The position numbers and the translations under genes were made by a program. A DNA stretch of 64,000 nucleotides from UBA4615 sp964399635 (GTDB lineage Bacteria > Pseudomonadota > Gammaproteobacteria > Burkholderiales > Burkholderiaceae_E), in the NCBI GenBank assembly GCA_964399635.1, contig CAYNRU010000050.1, forward strand, positions 1 through 64,000, in the 5' to 3' direction. Positions 59,411-64,000 of the stretch are shown here, piece after piece (the stretch's first letter is position 1; each line of letters begins with the position of its first letter). Under the pieces are notes generated by a model. That model did no database searches. It saw nothing but the letters and a program-made list of their open reading frames with translations, and was not told where the DNA came from.

Positions 59411-60291
59411 TGGCTGCGGATCATCGTCCCGACGCCCTGGTCGGTCATGATCTCGAGGAGCAGGGCGTGATCGACCCGGCCGTCGATGATGTGGACGGCA
59501 TTCACGCCCCCCTTGGCCGCGTCCAGCGCCGACGAGATCTTGGGCAGCATGCCGCCCGAGATGGTGCCGTCGGCGAACAGCTCGTCGATCTGCTTGGCGG
59601 TGAGGCCGGTCAGCAGGTTGCCGCTCTTGTCGAGCACGCCGACCGTGTTGGTCATCAGCACCAGCTTCTCGGCCTTCAGGACCTCGGCCACCTTGCCCGC
59701 GACCAGGTCGGCGTTGATGTTGTAGGTCTCGCCGCCGCGGCCCGATGCGATCGGGGCGATCACCGGGATGAAGCCGTTGGCGGTCAGGGTCTGGATGATC
59801 GACGGATCGATCGACTCGATCTCGCCGACCTGCCCGATGTCGATCCGCACACCCGGGCTCTCCTTGCTCTCGAGCAGCATCTTGCGCGCGCGCACCAGGC
59901 CGCCGTCCTGCCCGGTCAGGCCCACGCCCTTGCCGCCGGCCTGGTTGATCAGCTCGACGATCTCCTTGTTCACCTGGCCGGCGAGGACCATTTCGACGAT
60001 GTCCATGGTTTCCTCGTCGGTCACCCGCATGCCCTGCACGAACTCGCCCTTCTTGCCGACCTTGGCGAGCAGCTGCTCGATCTGCGGGCCGCCGCCGTGC
60101 ACGACCACCGGGTTCAGGCCGACCAGCTTGAGCAGCACCACGTCGTGCGCGAAGCTGCGCTTGAGGCCCTCGTCGGTCATCGCGTTGCCGCCGTACTTCA
60201 CGACGATGGTCCGCCCATGGAAGCGGCGGATGTAGGGCAGCGCCTCGGTGAGGACCTCGGCTTTGACGGTCGGCGACAGCGCTGCGGGCAT
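59407..60291 (-). CDS. argB: Acetylglutamate kinase
   Basis: A 294-residue amino acid kinase for the second step of arginine synthesis. KYGGNAM near the start, VVVHGGGPQI, the arginine-responsive N-terminal helix region (LTEALPYIRRFHGRT), VGLTGQDGGL and NINADLVAGKVAEVLKAEKL are all present. ATG 60291 gives normal length and begins with the expected helix. It is divergent from cobT with a 22-bp gap. Confidence 0.98.
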   Translation of the reverse strand: MPAALSPTVKAEVLTEALPYIRRFHGRTIVVKYGGNAMTDEGLKRSFAHDVVLLKLVGLNPVVVHGGGPQIEQLLAKVGKKGEFVQGMRVTDEETMDIVEMVLAGQVNKEIVELINQAGGKGVGLTGQDGGLVRARKMLLESKESPGVRIDIGQVGEIESIDPSIIQTLTANGFIPVIAPIASGRGGETYNINADLVAGKVAEVLKAEKLVLMTNTVGVLDKSGNLLTGLTAKQIDELFADGTISGGMLPKISSALDAAKGGVNAVHIIDGRVDHALLLEIMTDQGVGTMIRSH

Positions 60292-60313
60292 GGTCGGTAC
60301 TCTAAGATCCGGG

Positions 60314-61450
60314 ATGGCCGCGATTCTAACCGACCCCTCCCCCGACGGCCCCGGCTGCCCGCGCCGGGCCCTGGAGCGCGAGCGCGTGCTGGCGGCCGCC
60401 GGCATCGAGCCGCTCGCCCCGCTCCACGACCCGGCCCTCGATGCCGCCATCGCGGCCGCCTGGCTCGCCAAGACGATGCCCGCGGGCGCGCTCGGCGCGG
60501 TGCAGGCGCTCGGCACCCGGCTCGCACGCATCGCCGGCTGCAGCGCGCCCAGCATCGAGCGCGCGGCGATGGTGGTGTTCGCGGGCGACCACGGCCTGGC
60601 CGCCGAGGGCGTGTCGGCCTATCCGCCGGCGGTGACCGCGCAGATGGTGCGCAACTTCGGCGATGGCGGCGCCGCGATCTCGGTGCTGTGCCGCGTGCAC
60701 GACGTCGCGCTCACCGTGGTGGATGCGGGCACGCTGACGCCGCAGCCGCCGGGCTTCGCGCCCGCGGGCTCGCGCTTCGTGGACGCGCGCGTCGCGGCCG
60801 GCACCGCCAACCCCCTGCACGGCCCGGCGATGCGCGAGGCTCAGGCGCTCGAGGCGATCGGGCGGGGCGCGGCCGTGGTGCGCGGGCTCGACGCCGACGC
60901 GATCGGGCTGGGCGAGATGGGCATCGGCAACAGCTCGGCGGCGGCGCTGCTCGCCGCGCGTCTGCTGCCCGCGCCGCTCGAGGACTGCGTCGGGCGCGGC
61001 ACGGGCCTGGACGACGTCCGGCTCGCGCACAAGCGCGAGGTGCTCGCCCGCTGCCTGGCCGCGCATCCGGATGCGCGCTCCCCGCTCGCGGCGCTCGCCG
61101 CCTTCGGCGGCTTCGAGACCGCGATGCTGGTGGGCGCGGTGCTCGCCGCCGCGGCGGCGCGCCGCGCGATCGTCGTCGACGGCTTCATCGTGGGCGCGGC
61201 CGTGCTGGTGGCCGCGCGCATCGAGCCCGCGGTGCTCGAGCGCTGCGTGTTCGCGCACCGCTCGGTGGAGCCCGGTCATGCGCCGCTGCTCGCCGCGCTG
61301 GGCGCCGAGCCGCTGCTCGACCTCGGCCTGCGCCTGGGCGAAGGCAGCGGCGCCGCGCTCGCGATGCCGCTGTTGCGCGCCGCGGCGGCGCTGCTGGCCG
61401 GGATGGCGACCTTCGAGGCCGCCGGCGTCAGCGGGCGCGGCGCGGGCTGA
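60314..61450 (+). CDS. cobT: Nicotinate-nucleotide-dimethylbenzimidazole phosphoribosyltransferase
   Basis: A 378-residue enzyme making alpha-ribazole phosphate for the lower ligand of cobalamin. Blocks: KTMPAGALGAVQALGTRLA, VFAGDHGLAAEGVSAYP, GEMGIGNSSAAALLAA, CVGRGTGLDD, and GLRLGEGSGAALAMPLL with the catalytic Glu near the end. ATG 60314 gives an N-terminus of usual length. cobS, the next enzyme in the pathway, is about 2 kb further right, so the two are split by a catabolic pair on the other strand. Confidence 0.97.
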   Translation: MAAILTDPSPDGPGCPRRALERERVLAAAGIEPLAPLHDPALDAAIAAAWLAKTMPAGALGAVQALGTRLARIAGCSAPSIERAAMVVFAGDHGLAAEGVSAYPPAVTAQMVRNFGDGGAAISVLCRVHDVALTVVDAGTLTPQPPGFAPAGSRFVDARVAAGTANPLHGPAMREAQALEAIGRGAAVVRGLDADAIGLGEMGIGNSSAAALLAARLLPAPLEDCVGRGTGLDDVRLAHKREVLARCLAAHPDARSPLAALAAFGGFETAMLVGAVLAAAAARRAIVVDGFIVGAAVLVAARIEPAVLERCVFAHRSVEPGHAPLLAALGAEPLLDLGLRLGEGSGAALAMPLLRAAAALLAGMATFEAAGVSGRGAG

Positions 61451-61459
61451 GCGTCGCGC

Positions 61460-62473
61460 TCAGGCCGGGCGCCAGGCCTGCGGATTGACCATCGACCCCG
61501 GCCGCTCGCCCCGCGCCATCGCGCGCACGCAGCCCAGGCCTTCGGTCGCGATCGCACGGAAACACTCGTCGGTCCAGCACAGCGCGTGCGGGGTGACGAT
61601 CACGTTGTCCATCGACAGCAGCGGGTTGGCCGGATCGACCGGCTCCTGCTCGAACACATCGAGCCCGGCCCCGGCGATGGCGCCGGTGCGCAGCGCATCG
61701 ATCAGCGCGGCCTCGTCGACCACCGGGCCGCGCGCCAGGTTCACGAAGAAGGCGTCGCGCCGCATCAGCGCGAAGCGCGCACGGTTCATCAGGTGGCGCG
61801 TCTCGTCGTTCAGGATGCAGACCGACACGACGAAGTCGCACTCGGGCAGCATCGCTTCGAGCGGCATGCGCGTGGCGCCGAGCGCCGCCACGGTGGCGTC
61901 GTCGGCGTACGGGTCGGCCGCCAGCAACCGCCATCCGAACGGCGCGGCCAGCGGCAGCAACTCGCGGCCGATGCCGCCCACGCCGATCACGCCCAGCGTG
62001 CGCGTGGTGAGCCCGAGCCCCATGTGGCCGGTGCGCTCATGCCAGCGCCCGGCGCGGGTCAGGCGGTCCTTGGCGAACAGCCGGCCCGCCAGCGCGAGCA
62101 GCATCGTCAGCGCCGCGACCGCCACCGGCCGGCGGATCGCCACCGGCGTGTTGGTGAGCACGATGCCGCGCTCGGTGAGCGCCGGCACGTCGACCGAGTC
62201 GTAGCCCACGCCGTGCCGCGCGACCAGCCGCAGCCTGCAGTCGGCGCCGCTCACCGACGCGCGGGTCACGCGCGATGCATTGCAGTACAGGGCGTCGTAG
62301 CGCGCCGCGATCGCCGGCGTGATCTCGTCGACCGCCTCCGGCAGGTACTCCCACTGCACGCCGGGCTCCCCAGACAGCAGCGCGAGCGGGCCGGCGCCGA
62401 AGGAAGGCTCGCCCGAGGGCGTGAGCAGGTCGCGGGTCAGGCCGACCCGGAACGGCCCGGCGGCGGCGCTCAT
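61460..62473 (-). CDS. NAD-dependent D-2-hydroxyacid dehydrogenase
   Basis: A 337-residue protein of the D-isomer-specific 2-hydroxyacid family. The nucleotide loop is LGVIGVGGIGRELLPLA; catalytic Arg, Glu and His are in VNLARGPVVDEAAL, DVFEQEP and VIVTPHALCWT. It overlaps the HpcH aldolase stop by four bases, so the two are one operon. The pair suggests aldol cleavage or formation of a 2-keto acid with reduction or oxidation of the product. The substrate is unknown. Confidence 0.93.
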   Translation of the reverse strand: MSAAAGPFRVGLTRDLLTPSGEPSFGAGPLALLSGEPGVQWEYLPEAVDEITPAIAARYDALYCNASRVTRASVSGADCRLRLVARHGVGYDSVDVPALTERGIVLTNTPVAIRRPVAVAALTMLLALAGRLFAKDRLTRAGRWHERTGHMGLGLTTRTLGVIGVGGIGRELLPLAAPFGWRLLAADPYADDATVAALGATRMPLEAMLPECDFVVSVCILNDETRHLMNRARFALMRRDAFFVNLARGPVVDEAALIDALRTGAIAGAGLDVFEQEPVDPANPLLSMDNVIVTPHALCWTDECFRAIATEGLGCVRAMARGERPGSMVNPQAWRPA

Positions 62474-63246
62474 CGGGCCGTCGCCACGCGATCGACCAAC
62501 TGCCGGGCGCCCGCGACCAGCAGCCCGAAATCGGTGCCGACCGCGATCATCGTGTAGCCCCAGGCGCGCACGCGCTCGATCCACGCGGCGTCGGTCGCCA
62601 TGAAGCCGAGTGCCTTGCCGTGCGCGTGCGCGGCCTGCGCGACGCGCCGCATCGCGGCCTCGAAGCGCGGGTCGTCGAACTGGGCCGGCATGCCGAGGAA
62701 GTTGCTGAGGTCGAAGTGCCCGACCCACAGCACGTCGATGCCGTCGACGGCCGCGATCGCCTCGACCTGATCGAGGCCGCGCTCGGTCTCGATCTGCGCG
62801 ATCAGCAGCGTGCGTTCGCGCAGCGCGCGCATCTTCTCGGGAATGTCGCCGCCGGTGTAGTCGTCGTGCGCGAATCCGAAGGCAGCGCCGCGCCGCCCGT
62901 GCGGCGGGTACCACGCCGACTCCACGACGTGGCGCGCCTGCTCGGCCGACTCGACCATCGGCACCATGATCCCGGTGGCGCCGACGTCGAGCGCGCGCGC
63001 GATGTAGGTGTACTCGCCGCGCGGCACGCGGACCATCGGCTGGATGTCCAGACCCCGGTGGGTCGCGTACAGCCACTTCAGGGTCTCGAAGCCCAGGCCG
63101 GTGTGCTCCATGTCGTAGATCGCGTAACGGCAGCCTGCCTGCTGCAGAAGGGTCGCGATGCCCGGCGAGAAGAACTCGAACACCATCGCGCCTGCGACCG
63201 GCTCGCCGGCCAGGGTCGCCTGCCGGACCGGGTTGTCTCTGACCAT
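62470..63246 (-). CDS. HpcH/HpaI family class II aldolase
   Basis: A 258-residue TIM-barrel aldolase. YDMEHTGLGFE, PMVRVPRGEYTYIARALDVGATGIMVPMV, IAQIETERGLDQ (metal Glu) and VLWVGHFDLSNFLG are the family blocks. AGGAG at eight bases before ATG 63246 is a strong ribosome site. It is the first gene of the pair and lies between cobT and cobS. Confidence 0.95.
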   Translation of the reverse strand: MVRDNPVRQATLAGEPVAGAMVFEFFSPGIATLLQQAGCRYAIYDMEHTGLGFETLKWLYATHRGLDIQPMVRVPRGEYTYIARALDVGATGIMVPMVESAEQARHVVESAWYPPHGRRGAAFGFAHDDYTGGDIPEKMRALRERTLLIAQIETERGLDQVEAIAAVDGIDVLWVGHFDLSNFLGMPAQFDDPRFEAAMRRVAQAAHAHGKALGFMATDAAWIERVRAWGYTMIAVGTDFGLLVAGARQLVDRVATAR

Positions 63247-63432
63247 CGTCTCGTCTCCTGGTGGGTCGCCCGGCGAGGGCCGGGCGGCGCGCCGTACGGC
63301 GCGCGCGTCGGGTGCTGGCGTCGATGGTAGCAGCGGCCCGACACCCGGGCCCGCATCGTTCCGTTCGATACGCCGGGCAGCGGTCGGGCTTGGTACCATC
63401 GCGGACCCCGCGAAGGCCGCGGGACCCCACCG

Positions 63433-64000
63433 ATGCTCGAGCAACTCCGCCTTTTCCTGGTCGCACTGCAGTTCTACACCCGTATTCCGGTCACCGGCCG
63501 TGTCGCCGACTGGATGGGATGGGACGACACGCGCCTGGGCCGGGCGACCCGCTACTTCCCGCTGGCAGGCATCGTGGTCGCGCTCGGGCAGGCGCTGGTG
63601 TACATGGCCTCGAGCATCGTGCTGCCCCACCCGGTGGCGCTGCTGCTCGCGCTGGGCGCGGGGCTGCTGCTGACCGGCGCCTTCCACGAGGACGGCTGGG
63701 CCGACTTCTGCGACGCCTTCGGCGGCCAGGTCGACCGGCAGCGCACGCTCGAGATCATGCGCGACCCGCGGATCGGCGCCTACGGCACGATCGGCGTGGC
63801 GCTGCTGCTGCTGCTGCGCTTCGAGACGCTGGCCCACATCGACTCCGACTGGATCGCCGCGTCCCTCGTGTGCGCGGCCGCCTTCTCGCGCGGCTGCGCG
63901 GTGCTGGTGATGATCAGCCTGCCCTACGCGCGCGACGAGACGGACGCCAAGGCCCGACCGGTCGCCCAGAACGTCGGCCCGCTCGATGCGCTGATCGCGC
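63433..64000 (+). CDS. cobS: Adenosylcobinamide-GDP ribazoletransferase, N-terminal part (3' end outside window)
   Basis: The first 189 codons of a polytopic membrane enzyme that joins alpha-ribazole to adenosylcobinamide-GDP, the last steps of cobalamin assembly. It starts LFLVALQFYTRIPV, the usual first segment, and has the acidic GAFHEDGWADFCDAFGG motif that binds metal, then RTLEIMRDPRIGAYGTIGV. The frame is open to the window edge. It is divergent from the HpcH aldolase; no cobalamin riboswitch core was seen in the 186-bp gap. Confidence 0.96.
   Translation, partial: MLEQLRLFLVALQFYTRIPVTGRVADWMGWDDTRLGRATRYFPLAGIVVALGQALVYMASSIVLPHPVALLLALGAGLLLTGAFHEDGWADFCDAFGGQVDRQRTLEIMRDPRIGAYGTIGVALLLLLRFETLAHIDSDWIAASLVCAAAFSRGCAVLVMISLPYARDETDAKARPVAQNVGPLDALIA

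Noticed and set aside
63247..63432. Possible cobalamin riboswitch before cobS
   Set aside because: The conserved B12-box type core was not found; the gap only shows GC-rich short repeats.

Overview
The window is a chromosomal segment of a very GC-rich betaproteobacterium, most likely order Burkholderiales. Two backbone blocks point there. One is the aa3-type cytochrome c oxidase set ctaC, ctaD, a roughly 40-residue assembly protein, ctaG, a DUF2970 protein, ctaE, a DUF2909 protein, SURF1, a CxxxC protein, ctaA, ctaB and SCO1. The other is the housekeeping run gpsA, secB, grxC, a rhodanese, gpmA, ctpA, moeB, then slmA, a HAD hydrolase and argB. No rRNA, tRNA, CRISPR, IS element or phage gene was seen.

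Layout. Positions 1-295 hold the end of a polyprenyl-phosphate sugar-1-phosphate transferase. Positions 324-3604 (minus) are SCO1, ctaB, ctaA and the CxxxC protein. Positions 3787-30301 are an exopolysaccharide region. It contains a repeat-bearing lipoprotein, a 56-residue Tat-like protein with a GMC oxidoreductase and a DUF2264 protein, and two nearly identical secreted proteins of unknown family. It also contains four GT4 glycosyltransferases, an RmlD-like reductase, a flippase, a polymerase, an EpsF/EpsG chain-length pair, rmlBACD, a GT2-GtrA protein and a GT39-like membrane protein. SURF1 and the DUF2909 gene follow at 30270-31289. A second sugar block at 31319-34920 holds FdtB-like and FdtA-like enzymes for a 3-amino-3,6-dideoxyhexose and a tandem GT14 protein. 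The rest of the oxidase cluster, DUF2244, a BioC-like methyltransferase, comF and trmL fill 35200-42841. An IclR-controlled catabolic segment (PhyH dioxygenase, TRAP transporter, thioesterase, zinc alcohol dehydrogenase, MetX-like hydrolase, nitroreductase, LOG protein) occupies 42823-51804. Housekeeping genes run from 51835 to 60291. The right end has cobT and a truncated cobS flanking a 2-hydroxyacid dehydrogenase/HpcH aldolase pair.

How the genes work together. RmlA and RmlB make dTDP-4-keto-6-deoxyglucose. RmlC and RmlD take it to dTDP-L-rhamnose, and the FdtA/FdtB pair can divert it to a dTDP-3-amino sugar. The glycosyltransferases would build a repeat unit on the lipid carrier loaded by the sugar transferase at the left edge. 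Wzx flips it, Wzy polymerises it, and EpsF/EpsG control chain length. Secreted and envelope proteins may modify or bind the polymer.

The most striking structural point is that the oxidase/assembly gene set is cut twice by polysaccharide genes while strand and gene order are kept on both sides of each cut. The most novel proteins are the tandem secreted paralogs at 9294-11461. Assignments rest on reading the sequence only; no database search was run.
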